A stretch of 53,527 nt of DNA from Saprospiraceae bacterium (GCA_020627965.1 JAHDFX010000009.1:1-53527); one strand, 5' to 3'; positions 26,116 to 35,764 are shown, numbered from the stretch's first letter. Translations and numbers: made by a program. Notes: a model not told the origin generated them from the letters alone.

Positions 26116-26153
26116 AAAAAGATAGAATAGTCAATGTACTGTTCTGTCTTTTT
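26116..26153. terminator. bidirectional terminator between rpoZ and coaBC
   Basis: A 16-pair stem, AAAAAGATAGAATAGT with ACTGTTCTGTCTTTTT, two pairs being U-G, around loop CAATGT. A-tract before and T-tract after give activity in both directions. Confidence 0.8.
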
Positions 26154-26167
26154 CTGTAAATAGCGCA

Positions 26168-27385
26168 ATGGAGTTAAAAAATAAAAAAGTCATTCTGGCT
26201 GTAAGTGGCAGTATCGCTGCATATAAAACTGCTTTTCTAATGCGTTTACTTATCAAAGCGGGTGCCGAAGTAAAAATCATTATGACACCTGCCGCAACGG
26301 ACTTCATTACCCCGCTTACGCTCTCCACACTTTCTAAAAATCCGGTACATAGTAATGTAAGTTCAGGAGAAGGCTGGAACAATCATGTTGAATTAGGACT
26401 ATGGGCAGATGCTATGGTGGTAGCCCCCGCTACAGCCAATACACTGGCAGGCATGGCAAATGGCTTATGTAATAACATGCTGCTCGCAGTCTATCTCTCT
26501 GCCAGATGCCCTGTTTTCTTTGCTCCTGCAATGGATTTAGACATGTGGACACATCCAGCTACTCAAAATAACATCAATAAACTACAAGAATACGGGAATC
26601 ACCTTATTCCGGTCGGACATGGTGAACTTGCCAGTGGCTTGGTCGGAGCCGGACGAATGGCAGAACCGGAAGACATTGTAAATATGTTGGCTGAGTACTG
26701 GCTCAAAGAAGAAACAGAACAAGATTTGGCTGGCAAGAAGGCATTGGTCACCTCAGGCCCTACGCACGAAGCCATAGACCCGGTAAGGTTTATCGGCAAT
26801 CGTTCTACAGGGAGAATGGGGGTGTCATTAGCAGAGGAATTAGCACGCCGTGGAGCTGAAGTTACACTAGTGACAGGCCCAGTAAGTATTCAGGCAAAAG
26901 GCAAAAACATCAAAACAATTTCAGTCAAATCGGCGCAGGAAATGTACGAAGCCAGCATCGCTTGTTTCCCCGAAATGGATATAGCTATAATGGCAGCAGC
27001 CGTAGCAGATTACACGCCCAAAACAGTTTCAGCCACCAAAGTAAAAAAGAAAGCAGGCGATATGAGTATCGAACTGAAACGTACTAAAGATATTGCCTAT
27101 GAACTCGGTCAGCTCAAAAAAACAGGACAAATCACAGTTGGTTTTGCACTCGAAACAAACAACGAATTAGAAAATGCTGGTAAAAAACTAAAAAAGAAAA
27201 ATTTCGATTTCATCGTACTCAATTCTCTGAACGACAAAGGGGCTGGCTTTCAGCACAATACCAATAAAGTCACCCTTATAGATCAGGCAGGCAATATAGA
27301 AGCCCATGAACTAAAATCAAAGCAACAAGTAGCTAAGGATATTGTGAATTATTTTGCCAAAATCAAGAAGTCTTCCGAGTCTTGA
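26168..27385 (+). CDS. coaBC: bifunctional phosphopantothenoylcysteine decarboxylase/synthetase
   Basis: A 405-residue fusion that joins cysteine to 4'-phosphopantothenate (CoaB, C-terminal) and decarboxylates the product (CoaC, N-terminal flavoprotein) in coenzyme A synthesis. CoaC shows VSGSIAAYK, the catalytic His in WNNHVELGLWAD and APATANTLAG. CoaB begins near GKKALVTSGPTHEAID with FIGNRSTGRMG. Two CoaC positions differ from the E. coli pattern: PAMDLDMW has Asp where PxMNxxMW has Asn, and ELASGLVGAGRM has Ser where the active-site Cys is expected. I recall the same in other Bacteroidota, so the gene is likely functional. Confidence 0.93.
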   Translation: MELKNKKVILAVSGSIAAYKTAFLMRLLIKAGAEVKIIMTPAATDFITPLTLSTLSKNPVHSNVSSGEGWNNHVELGLWADAMVVAPATANTLAGMANGLCNNMLLAVYLSARCPVFFAPAMDLDMWTHPATQNNINKLQEYGNHLIPVGHGELASGLVGAGRMAEPEDIVNMLAEYWLKEETEQDLAGKKALVTSGPTHEAIDPVRFIGNRSTGRMGVSLAEELARRGAEVTLVTGPVSIQAKGKNIKTISVKSAQEMYEASIACFPEMDIAIMAAAVADYTPKTVSATKVKKKAGDMSIELKRTKDIAYELGQLKKTGQITVGFALETNNELENAGKKLKKKNFDFIVLNSLNDKGAGFQHNTNKVTLIDQAGNIEAHELKSKQQVAKDIVNYFAKIKKSSES

Positions 27386-27394
27386 ATAAGCCAA

Positions 27395-28846
27395 TCAAGA
27401 TTTCTTTTTCTTATTTCCCCAGTATCGACGTTTTTTCTTAGCGTCTCCTTGTTTGTTGTTGCTTTTAGGCGAATCATTATCAGACTTAGGCTGCCCGTTA
27501 TTGCCACTCTTAGGCTTGTTTGTATTTTGCTTATTCTTTTGCTGGTTGTCTGATTTACTATTTTTAGGTCTTTTATCCTGCTTCTTTGATGAACTTCCAG
27601 TGGGAGTATTGCTTCCCGATTTTTTCTTATCAGATTTATTTCTGCTTGAACGACTGCTACTCCCCTGTTTGTTGTATTTGTCAGAATCACGTTTACTATT
27701 CCTGCGATCATTACGTTTTTTCCCTCCTCTTCTTCTTCGCTTTTTTTCTTCCGGTGGTAGCTCTATAACACCCGTTACATCTACAAAGCCCTTGTCTTCA
27801 TCTTCGGAAGATTTACCACTTTCATATGCAGCAAACATAGCATCTCTGTCAAGTAATTCTTCAGGTTTTTCACCTCGTTTGTTCATCGCTTGTATTTCAT
27901 GAACTCGCTCTTTAGGCAGTTGATAAAATTTAGAAAAAGGCTGATCCCGATAACTATAATACATCAGTCCCTTAAAAATATCGGTCTTCACCAAATGGGC
28001 AATCCCTACTTTAGTTTCAATACGATCTGCTTTTTTAGGAAAGCCTTTAAGGGCATCCAGATAAGTATCCAGTTCATAATTCAGACAACATTTCAATCGT
28101 CCGCATTGACCCGATAATTTAGATTGATTAATGGCAATGTTTTGATAGCGTGCCGCCGCCGTAGAAACGGATTTAAAACCACTTAACCAGGTAGAACAAC
28201 ACAATTCACGACCACAGGAACCCAGTCCACCAATACGAGCTGATTCTTGCCTTGCACCGATCTGGCGCATTTCAATTTTTACCTTAAATTCTTTGGCATA
28301 ATGACGGATCAATTCTCGAAAATCTACCCGTCCGTCGGCAGTATAATAAATAGTTACTTTTCGTTTGTCTCCTTGATATTCGGTATCACCAATCTTCATG
28401 TCCAGCCCCAGGTTTCGGGCAATGACACGGGCTTTTACCATCGTATTACGCTCCGCTTCTCTAGCTTCCTGCAAGCGTTCCAAATCTCGTTCATTGGCTT
28501 TGCGGACGATGGTCTGAAAGAAATTATCTTCCCGAACCCGCTTTTTCTTCATCTGTAACTTAACCAATTCGCCAGTTAGTGATACTCTACCTATATCAAA
28601 ACCGCCACTTTTAGCTTCTACGACCACCATATCTCCAGTAATGGCTTTGGAATAAGGCGGGTTATAATAAAAACCCTTTCTTGCTCCATGCTTAAAGCTA
28701 ACTTCTACTATATTAAAATCATAAGTATCTGGCATATCTACATTAGATAACCAGTCAAAAGTATTAAGTCGGTTACATCCGCCTGAAGCGCAATGTCCGT
28801 TATTTTTACAGCCTCCCGGCGTACTACCACAGCTTGTACATCCCAT
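27395..28846 (-). CDS. ricT: RicT/PSP1-domain protein with Cys clusters
   Basis: A 483-residue member of the PSP1/YaaT family; in Bacillus RicT joins an iron-sulfur complex affecting RNA maturation. The PSP1 core (about 45-290) contains CGRELCCSTWL and CGRLKCCLNYE, the cluster-binding cysteines. An extra N-terminal Cys set (Cys3, 6, 13, 19, 24) precedes FDWL, and the last 130 residues are a Lys/Ser/Asn-rich, probably disordered basic tail. RicA and RicF genes are not adjacent. It is followed on the same strand upstream by holB, an arrangement common in Bacteroidota. The role in this phylum is not known. Confidence 0.88.
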   Translation of the reverse strand: MGCTSCGSTPGGCKNNGHCASGGCNRLNTFDWLSNVDMPDTYDFNIVEVSFKHGARKGFYYNPPYSKAITGDMVVVEAKSGGFDIGRVSLTGELVKLQMKKKRVREDNFFQTIVRKANERDLERLQEAREAERNTMVKARVIARNLGLDMKIGDTEYQGDKRKVTIYYTADGRVDFRELIRHYAKEFKVKIEMRQIGARQESARIGGLGSCGRELCCSTWLSGFKSVSTAAARYQNIAINQSKLSGQCGRLKCCLNYELDTYLDALKGFPKKADRIETKVGIAHLVKTDIFKGLMYYSYRDQPFSKFYQLPKERVHEIQAMNKRGEKPEELLDRDAMFAAYESGKSSEDEDKGFVDVTGVIELPPEEKKRRRRGGKKRNDRRNSKRDSDKYNKQGSSSRSSRNKSDKKKSGSNTPTGSSSKKQDKRPKNSKSDNQQKNKQNTNKPKSGNNGQPKSDNDSPKSNNKQGDAKKKRRYWGNKKKKS

Positions 28847-28860
28847 TGTATATGTTTTTT

Positions 28861-28988
28861 GTGTTATTGTATTTTCGTGTTATCGTGTTATCGTGCTAAT
28901 GTGTTATCGTATTGTTTGTATTTAAAACATTGGTACGACAACATATTAACACGATAACACACTAGCACATTAACACATTAACACGATA
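28861..28988. repeat. inverted repeat element of the ACACGATAAC family
   Basis: Left arm 28875-28913 contains GTGTTATCGTGTTATCGTGC; right arm 28948-28986 is its near complement over 39 bases. GTGCTAATGT words match those in the 9591-9680 element. It fills the gap between holB and ricT. Confidence 0.75.
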
Positions 28989-28999
28989 TATCTCAAAAA

Positions 29000-30121
29000 T
29001 CACTTCGCTACTGCTACCTGCCTACGCAAGATAGTATTTAATTGTATCGAAGCATCCAGAAATAATGCCTTGGGGTTGGCATTTCTTTCTATATAATAAT
29101 AACTATCGTTCAATAGTTGTGCAATTCGTTCTACTTGCTCAAAATTGATGACTTTTGTCATATTTTGAGCCGTTTTTAATTCGGCACCCTGTAAGCGGAT
29201 ATTCGTATTCCCGGTCATTCGTATCACCAGAAATTCCCGCATAAAGTGCAAAGCATAGCTGAGTAATTGCTTCTGATTTTCTCTACCCAGTTTGGCGAAA
29301 GCATCTACCCAGTTGACCATCTCTAAGCCATTGCCTTTATAGCAAACCCGAAACCACTTCAGAAACATCGTCGCATGGTCATTTTCCTGGCTTTGTAATA
29401 AGCCTAAAGCTTCATTATAATTGCCATCTGCCAGAAAAGCTATACGTTGAGCTTCTTGCTCTTCAATATTCACATTGGCGCTAAGCCCTCTTATAATATC
29501 GGTATCCCTGAGTTTATTGATATTCGTGATCTGACAACGGGATAAGATCGTATTCAAGATCAATTCCTGGTTTTCTGCAACTAATATAAATAGTGTTTTC
29601 TGAGGTGGCTCTTCTATCAGTTTTAATAAGCGATTCCCTTCTTTTTTCAAATATTCTGGCAACCAGATAATCAAAATCTTGTACTCTGCCTCATAAGTCT
29701 TAAAACTGAGCTTTTTGATAATATCCACACATTCGTCTCGTGTAATATTACCTTGCTTATTGTCAGCTCCCAGTCTTTGCAGCCAATTATTGACATCCAT
29801 GTAAGGGTTTTCTGCTAATGCTGCTCGCCATTCTTTCAAAAACTGCGTACTGATAGCTTTACTGCCTACTGTGGGGTAAGAATAATGAAGATCGGGATGA
29901 ATACCTTTTGCTATACGTGTACAGTTTCTACAAGTTCCGCAAGAATCGGTTTCTGTTGGTTGCTCACAATTCACATATTGCGCGTAAGCCACAGCTAAAG
30001 CTAGTTTCCCACAACCTCTAGGGCCCAGAAATATACGGGCATGAGCCATTCTGTCAGACTTGACCGACTGACATAATTGCTGCTTAACAGCTTCTTGCCC
30101 TATGATATCCTTGAATTGCAA
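29000..30121 (-). CDS. holB: DNA polymerase III subunit delta prime
   Basis: A 373-residue clamp-loader subunit. The AAA+ nucleotide loop is GPRGCGKLALA at about 33-43, zinc-binding cysteines follow (NCEQPTETDSCGTCRNC), and the sensor-type SRC motif occurs in ILSRCQI. As in other delta-prime proteins ATP hydrolysis may be weak. The C-terminal helical domain (about 220-370) completes the expected length. It lies upstream of ricT on the same strand with a repeat element between them. Confidence 0.92.
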   Translation of the reverse strand: MQFKDIIGQEAVKQQLCQSVKSDRMAHARIFLGPRGCGKLALAVAYAQYVNCEQPTETDSCGTCRNCTRIAKGIHPDLHYSYPTVGSKAISTQFLKEWRAALAENPYMDVNNWLQRLGADNKQGNITRDECVDIIKKLSFKTYEAEYKILIIWLPEYLKKEGNRLLKLIEEPPQKTLFILVAENQELILNTILSRCQITNINKLRDTDIIRGLSANVNIEEQEAQRIAFLADGNYNEALGLLQSQENDHATMFLKWFRVCYKGNGLEMVNWVDAFAKLGRENQKQLLSYALHFMREFLVIRMTGNTNIRLQGAELKTAQNMTKVINFEQVERIAQLLNDSYYYIERNANPKALFLDASIQLNTILRRQVAVAK

Positions 30122-30327
30122 TCGTTTTATAAAATTATTTTAAACTCTTCACAGTCATTAACAGAAAATCCAATGCCTTCGAGTAATCCAATGTATCGTA
30201 ATCCAGTCCAATTTTTCTGATATTATTATAATAATTAGACTTATTTTGATAATATCAAATTAATGAATATTCAGCATCATCGAAGACCGAAGCCTAACGA
30301 CCACATTTAAATAAAAGGAAAGAAAGC

Positions 30328-30807
30328 TCAGATACCCGTAACAGCATTCACTATTTCTTCGCTACAGGGATCAGCACCAGAGCCAAAGGTGTGCGTCAAT
30401 TCACCGGATTCATTAATGAGATATTTATGAAAATTCCAACGTACCTCGCTATCCATGATACCATTTTTCGACTTTTCGGTCAGCCATTGGTATAATGGGT
30501 GTATATCGTCTCCGGTGACGGAGATTTTTGCAGTCATGGGGAATGTTACCCCGTAATTTAAGGAACAAAAAGTCTTGATCTCTTCATTATTGCCGGGTTC
30601 CTGATTGCCAAAATTATTGGCAGGGCAACCCACGACGACTAATATATCCTTAAATGTTGTATACAGTTCCTGTAATTGGGCATATTGTGGCGTATATCCG
30701 CATTGCGAAGCCACATTGACCAACAGAATTTTTTTGCCTTTAAAATCTGCAAAATCAATTTCCTCTCCCGCTAATCCTTTTACTTTAAATGTATATATTG
30801 AAGTCAT
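30328..30807 (-). CDS. Cys-type glutathione/thioredoxin peroxidase
   Basis: A 159-residue GPx-fold peroxidase reducing hydroperoxides. The peroxidatic residue is Cys36 in NVASQCGYTPQY rather than selenocysteine, and a second Cys in EIKTFCSLNY is placed as in thioredoxin-dependent family members. Trp and Asn of the catalytic tetrad lie in EVRWNFHKYL. No signal peptide, so cytoplasmic. It is monocistronic; 206 bases without a gene separate it from holB. Confidence 0.92.
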   Translation of the reverse strand: MTSIYTFKVKGLAGEEIDFADFKGKKILLVNVASQCGYTPQYAQLQELYTTFKDILVVVGCPANNFGNQEPGNNEEIKTFCSLNYGVTFPMTAKISVTGDDIHPLYQWLTEKSKNGIMDSEVRWNFHKYLINESGELTHTFGSGADPCSEEIVNAVTGI

Positions 30808-30825
30808 TACTGACGTTTATGTTAG

Positions 30826-30833
30826 CAAATTTA
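30826..30833 (-). promoter_or_regulatory. candidate -7 box of the peroxidase gene
   Basis: On the minus strand TAAATTTG matches TAnnTTTG and lies 19 bases before the ATG. No TTG is found at the right distance upstream. Confidence 0.3.
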
Positions 30834-30949
30834 CAATTTTATTTTTTAATGAGGAGAGCCTCCACGTTCTTAGTGCCCTTCATGGTCAAAAAATTAATTA
30901 AATTGTCATAATTTACCCCCTGATAGTAAAAAAGCATATTGAAACAATC

Positions 30950-32005
30950 ATGAATAAAACTATTTACATCAATAAGACACCCATCGGCGCCGGATATCCG
31001 GTGTATATCATCGCCGAAGCCGGAGTGAATCATAATGGCAGGCTTGATCTGGCATTGGAACTAGTTAAAAAAGCTAAAGAATGTGGGGCGGATTGTGTGA
31101 AATTCCAAACCTTCAAAGCAGCTCAGATTGTAACGCCGGAAGCACCAAAAGCCAATTATCAGTTACAAGTTACCGATCCGGGTGAATCTCAGTTTGATAT
31201 GCTGAAAAAATTGGAATTGCAGACGGAAGACTGGCAAAAAATCATGGCTTATTGTCAAGAAATGGATATCCAGTTTTTATCTACACCTTATAATAAAGAA
31301 GATGCCGACCTCTTGGCCGATCTCAGCGTTGATGCCTATAAAATTGCTTCTGGTCAACTCGTCGAAACACCCTTTTTACAACACGTTGCCCGTAAGGGGA
31401 AACCTATGATTATTTCTTCTGGTATGGCTACGCTGGCTGAAGTCTATGAAGGTGTTCAGGCTATTCGGGAAGCAGGAAATGAAGATATTATTTTATTACA
31501 ATGCACAACTAACTACCCCTCTAGTCTGGAAGATGCTAATATACGGGCAATGGTCAGTATGTCGGAAGCTCTGAACATTACAGTTGGTTACTCCGATCAT
31601 GTACCGAATAATTATGCCTGCTATGCATCAGTAGCATTGGGCGCTTGTTTGATAGAAAAACATTTCACACTGGATGTCAATATGGAAGGTCCCGATCATT
31701 CTAGCTCTCTTGATCCGCCAGGCTTGGAGGAGTTGGTTAAAGGTATCCGAAACATAGAAACTTCGCTTGGTAGTCCATTAAAAAAACCGACTCCGGCAGA
31801 AGTTGCCAATACACAAGGCATGCGCCGGAGTATAATAGCTGTCCGCCCATTGGCAGAAGGCACGATCATCAAAGAAGAAGACCTGGGGTATAAACGTCCG
31901 GCAACAGGGGTTCCGCCAGGAATGTTGAATGATATACTGGGGAAAACCGTGAGAAAAGCTATACCGGCTGACACACCCATTTCCTTCGACGCAATCAATT
32001 GGTAA
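30950..32005 (+). CDS. neuB: NeuB-family sialic-acid-type synthase
   Basis: A 351-residue enzyme condensing phosphoenolpyruvate with a hexosamine derivative to make a nonulosonic acid. The TIM-barrel has AEAGVNHNGRLDLALEL, CVKFQTFKA, STPYNKEDADLL, KIASGQL, and GYSDHVPNNYACYASVALGA. The C-terminal antifreeze-like SAF domain (about 285-351) has RRSIIAVRPLAEGTIIKEED. Whether the product is neuraminic, legionaminic or pseudaminic acid cannot be told. No CMP-transferase or epimerase gene is nearby, so the pathway is split. The next gene, an acetyltransferase, could modify the sugar. Confidence 0.9.
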   Translation: MNKTIYINKTPIGAGYPVYIIAEAGVNHNGRLDLALELVKKAKECGADCVKFQTFKAAQIVTPEAPKANYQLQVTDPGESQFDMLKKLELQTEDWQKIMAYCQEMDIQFLSTPYNKEDADLLADLSVDAYKIASGQLVETPFLQHVARKGKPMIISSGMATLAEVYEGVQAIREAGNEDIILLQCTTNYPSSLEDANIRAMVSMSEALNITVGYSDHVPNNYACYASVALGACLIEKHFTLDVNMEGPDHSSSLDPPGLEELVKGIRNIETSLGSPLKKPTPAEVANTQGMRRSIIAVRPLAEGTIIKEEDLGYKRPATGVPPGMLNDILGKTVRKAIPADTPISFDAINW

Positions 32006-32012
32006 GTAAGTA

Positions 32013-32057
32013 GAGACAATTCATGAATTGTCTCAAAAGAATGAATTGTCTCAAAAG
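32013..32057. repeat. perfect palindrome and 18-base direct repeat
   Basis: A perfect 22-base palindrome (GAGACAATTCA and its complement, 32013-32034) is followed by a second copy of ATGAATTGTCTCAAAAG (32023-32039 and 32041-32057). Located 8 bases after neuB, it could end or slow transcription. Confidence 0.65.
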
Positions 32058-32077
32058 TCTCAACACATCAAAAAACG

Positions 32078-32491
32078 ATGTTTACAGAAATCAATCAAAA
32101 TAATATCTACCTTCTGGAGCAATTCCTCGATCAGGCTGGAGATTCCTTGCTCAGCTTCCGGTATTTCAATAAACGCCCCTTATCTGTTATTGAAAACCAT
32201 GTGAGTACTTGTCTGTATCTGGAAGATGGGAAGCCACTCTGTTATGGGCATTTAGATAAAGAAGAGAATACTGTATGGCTTGGTATAGCTGTAGTAGCTG
32301 GGCAAACAGGAAAAGGATTAGGCAGGAAAATGATGAATTACCTGGTAGAAAGAGGAAAAGAACTTAAATTAGAGTCCATTCAACTTTCTGTGGATAAAGG
32401 TAATATTGTAGCTCAGAAGTTGTACGAAAAATTTGGATTTGATACGATAAAACAGACAGAACATTACATTCTAATGCTTTGTAAATTATAA
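32078..32491 (+). CDS. GNAT-family acetyltransferase
   Basis: A 137-residue single-domain GNAT. The acetyl-CoA loop is VAGQTGKGLGRKMMNYL (about 75-91) and VAQKLYEKFGFDTIKQ is the usual C-terminal signature. The acceptor is unknown; position between neuB and a surface lipoprotein suggests, without proof, N-acetylation of a sugar. It is 72 bases after neuB, with a palindrome between, and 6 bases before the next gene. Confidence 0.85.
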   Translation: MFTEINQNNIYLLEQFLDQAGDSLLSFRYFNKRPLSVIENHVSTCLYLEDGKPLCYGHLDKEENTVWLGIAVVAGQTGKGLGRKMMNYLVERGKELKLESIQLSVDKGNIVAQKLYEKFGFDTIKQTEHYILMLCKL

Positions 32492-32497
32492 CAAATA

Positions 32498-35400
32498 ATG
32501 AAATACACTTTACTCACATTACTTACACTATCAGTTTTATTCAGTTGTCAAAATGATACTGGTAAAACTGATGTTACGGGTGAATTTCAGGGTTTTAGAA
32601 AAGCCACCTCAACAGGCATTAATTTTAAAAATACTATCAATGAGACGCCTGAATACAACTATCACACCTACGAATATATGTATAATGGCGGCGGCGTAGC
32701 CATTGGTGATGTCAATAATGACGGACTCGAAGATATCTACTTTACAGGAAATCAAGTAGCGGATAAATTATATTTAAATAAAGGAAATCTCGAATTTGAA
32801 GATGTAACAGAAAAATCGGGCATTAACAAGCAGGAGGGTTGGCATACTGGTGTAACAATGGTTGATTTAAATGCTGATGGCTGGCTGGATATTTTTGTTT
32901 GTAAAAGTGGTAAAACCAATAAGCCAGGAGAACTGGCCAATCTTTTTTATGAAAATAATGGTAATGGCACTTTTACAGAAAAAGCAGCATTGTATGGACT
33001 TGCCAGTGCTGACCATAGTATACAAAGTGTGTTTTTTGATATGGATAATGACGGGGATTTAGACGTATTTACCGCCAATCATCCGGTAGGAATGAGCCAA
33101 ACAAATAGTGCCCAGATCGCAGAATTATTAAAGAGTGCTAAGAGTCCTTCTGACAGGCTTTACCGTAATGATGGGGGCAAATTTACAGACATTACTCAGG
33201 TAGCAGGAATATATAACTTTGCCTATACCCTCGGCATTTCTATCGCAGATTATAACAGAGATGGCTATCCGGATATTTTTATCAGTGCTGATTTTGAAGA
33301 ACCCGACCGACTGTATTTCAATCAGAAGAATGGAACCTTTAAATCAATGGAACAAATATCGCTCCGGCACATTTCTAATTTTGGAATGGGCTGTGATGCT
33401 GCGGACATTAATAACGATGGCTGGGCAGACCTTTTTAATCTGGATATGGCTTTCGATGATCCGGTGCGCTCCAAAACTAATATGCCTTCTATGAGTCCTA
33501 AGCGGTTTGCCGACAGGGTGAAAATAGGTTATCACTATCAGTACATGCATAACTCCCTTCATATCAATCAGGGTAGCGGCGTATTTGCAGAAATAGCCCA
33601 TATGGCAGGTGTGGCAAAAACCGATTGGAGTTGGGCTGCTTTATTTGCTGATTTCGATCATGATTTACAAAAAGATTTGTTTATCACAAATGGTTTTAAG
33701 CGTGATGTGATGAATAATGATTTTCAAACCTATCTACGGGATACAGGAAAAAAAGCTACTATAGAAGATATATTAAAAAATTCGATCACCTCCGTACGTC
33801 CTAACTTTATTTTTAAAAATAATGGTAATCTAACCTTTACAGATAAAAGCAAAGCCTGGGGGTTAGGAGAGGCTGTCAATTCTAATGGAGCAGCCTACTC
33901 AGATCTTGATAATGATGGTGATCTTGATCTGGTGGTCAATCATATGGAAGCAATTTCCACAGTGTATGAAAACATGGGAACTGCGGGTAATTATTTAAAA
34001 ATTGCTTTAAAAGGCAATGCACAAAACAAGCAGGCTATAGGCGCTGTCGTAGAAATACATAGCAATGGAAATTATCAGCAATATCATCAGCAACCTGTCA
34101 GGGGCTATCAATCCTCCTCTTCACCATTGATACATGTAGGCTTAGGAAATGCCCGACAGGCAGATACGATAAAAGTTTATTGGCCAGGCGGGGCAACATC
34201 TATGCTCACTAATGTAAAAGCCAATAAAACAATTGAAATTGATGCGGGAAAAACCATGTCATTACCAATTCCTGTAGCAAAGAGTAAAATTATTTTCAGT
34301 AAACTAAGTTCCATAGCAGCAGACAAGATTCGGCATGAAGAAAAAGAATATAACGATTTTGAGAAAGAAGTACTCCTGCCACATAAGCAATCTCAACTCG
34401 GTCCTGCATTGGCAGTTGCAGATATAAATGGCGATGGTTTGGAAGATTTTTATGTTGGCGGTGCAGCTGGTCAGTCGGGGCAATTATACGTACAAAAAGC
34501 AGGTCAACCTTTCCAATTAAGTCCACAAAACTGGTCAGTCGATAAAGGAGCAGAAGACGTAGGTGCCTTGTTTTTCGACGCAGATGGTGATGGCGATCAG
34601 GACTTATATGTAGCGAGTGGCAGCAATGAGTTTCCAAGTAAGGACAAACGCTATCAAGACCGTTTGTACATCAACAATCAAGGGAAATTCAATAAATCTA
34701 ATGCTTTGCCCAATATGTCTACTAGCACTAAAGCGATTGCCACAGCAGATGTAGATGGTGATGGCGATCAAGATATCTTTGTCGGCGGAAGGCTGCTTCC
34801 CGAACGCTATCCGAATGCGGCTGATAGTTATTTATTGATAAATGATAAGGGCAAGTTTAGCATTGCCAACGAAGAACAAGCACCTGATTTCAATCAGTTA
34901 GGTATGGTAACAGATGCCCAGTTTTCAGATATAGATGGCGATCAAGATCAAGATTTGCTCATTACGGGAGAGTGGATGCCTGTAACGGTTTTTAAAAATG
35001 ATGCTGGCAAATTTGAAAATGCCACCGCTTCATATGGCTTAGATAAAACCAATGGATGGTGGTGGTCTCTCACTGCTTCTGATCTGGACGGAGATGGAGA
35101 TGATGATTATCTACTGGGTAATTTAGGAAAAAATTCAAAATTCAAAGCGACAACAGATAAGCCCTTTTTCGTCTATGCCAATGATTTTGACAATAGTGGT
35201 AATCAGGACATTGTGCTGACTTTTGAAGACAAAAAAGGGACTATGCGCCCAGTACGTGGACGTGAATGTTCATCAGAACAAATGCCTTTCATACAGGAAA
35301 AATTCCCTGATTTTCAGTCCTATGCAGAAGCTTCTATCTTTGATATTCATAGTGCCGATAAATTGGAAACAGCCATAAAATATCCAGCCTACACATTTGA

Positions 35401-35758
35401 AAGTGCTATACTTTGGAATGATGCGGGCAAACTTCGCCTTGAAACTTTACCAATACCAGCACAAACGGCCCCTATACAGGATGCTGTCATAGATGATTTT
35501 GATAAAGATGGCGATCTGGATATTCTCGCAGTCGGTAACATGTTTCACACAGAGGTAGAAACGACTCGTTATGATGCCGGAACCGGATATTTCTTACGCA
35601 ATAATGGGAAGGGAGAATTTTCCTATGTTCCCAATATGGAGCATGGTTTTTTCACTAGAGGCAATGTTAAGCAACTGAAAGCCCTCAAAATTGGCAATGC
35701 CAGAGGCTTGTTAGTTGGCAACAATAACAATGTTCTTCAAGCTTATCTAGTTAAGTAA
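32498..35758 (+). CDS. FG-GAP/VCBS-repeat lipoprotein with ASPIC/UnbV domain
   Basis: A 1086-residue surface lipoprotein of the CRTAC1-like family. The lipobox LFSC gives lipidated Cys17. About fourteen calcium-type loops of the form D-x-N/D-x-D-G (DVNNDGLED, DLNADGWLD, DMDNDGDLD, DINGDGLED, DVDGDGDQD and others) indicate two beta-propellers, one on each side of an ASPIC/UnbV domain at about 497-575. Such proteins are frequent in Bacteroidota, often beside SusCD or sugar genes; their ligand is unknown. Translation is probably coupled with the GNAT gene 6 bases upstream. It converges on the helicase gene with 6 bases between. Confidence 0.88.
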   Translation: MKYTLLTLLTLSVLFSCQNDTGKTDVTGEFQGFRKATSTGINFKNTINETPEYNYHTYEYMYNGGGVAIGDVNNDGLEDIYFTGNQVADKLYLNKGNLEFEDVTEKSGINKQEGWHTGVTMVDLNADGWLDIFVCKSGKTNKPGELANLFYENNGNGTFTEKAALYGLASADHSIQSVFFDMDNDGDLDVFTANHPVGMSQTNSAQIAELLKSAKSPSDRLYRNDGGKFTDITQVAGIYNFAYTLGISIADYNRDGYPDIFISADFEEPDRLYFNQKNGTFKSMEQISLRHISNFGMGCDAADINNDGWADLFNLDMAFDDPVRSKTNMPSMSPKRFADRVKIGYHYQYMHNSLHINQGSGVFAEIAHMAGVAKTDWSWAALFADFDHDLQKDLFITNGFKRDVMNNDFQTYLRDTGKKATIEDILKNSITSVRPNFIFKNNGNLTFTDKSKAWGLGEAVNSNGAAYSDLDNDGDLDLVVNHMEAISTVYENMGTAGNYLKIALKGNAQNKQAIGAVVEIHSNGNYQQYHQQPVRGYQSSSSPLIHVGLGNARQADTIKVYWPGGATSMLTNVKANKTIEIDAGKTMSLPIPVAKSKIIFSKLSSIAADKIRHEEKEYNDFEKEVLLPHKQSQLGPALAVADINGDGLEDFYVGGAAGQSGQLYVQKAGQPFQLSPQNWSVDKGAEDVGALFFDADGDGDQDLYVASGSNEFPSKDKRYQDRLYINNQGKFNKSNALPNMSTSTKAIATADVDGDGDQDIFVGGRLLPERYPNAADSYLLINDKGKFSIANEEQAPDFNQLGMVTDAQFSDIDGDQDQDLLITGEWMPVTVFKNDAGKFENATASYGLDKTNGWWWSLTASDLDGDGDDDYLLGNLGKNSKFKATTDKPFFVYANDFDNSGNQDIVLTFEDKKGTMRPVRGRECSSEQMPFIQEKFPDFQSYAEASIFDIHSADKLETAIKYPAYTFESAILWNDAGKLRLETLPIPAQTAPIQDAVIDDFDKDGDLDILAVGNMFHTEVETTRYDAGTGYFLRNNGKGEFSYVPNMEHGFFTRGNVKQLKALKIGNARGLLVGNNNNVLQAYLVK

Positions 35759-35764
35759 GTAAAA

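Noticed and set aside
28861-28988. Possible CRISPR array from recurring GTGTTATCG words
   Set aside because: Repeats are about 10 bases, unevenly spaced, and reversed in the second half; no unique spacers and no cas genes.
30950-32491. Full sialic acid operon
   Set aside because: Only the synthase and a generic acetyltransferase are present; no neuA or neuC in the window.
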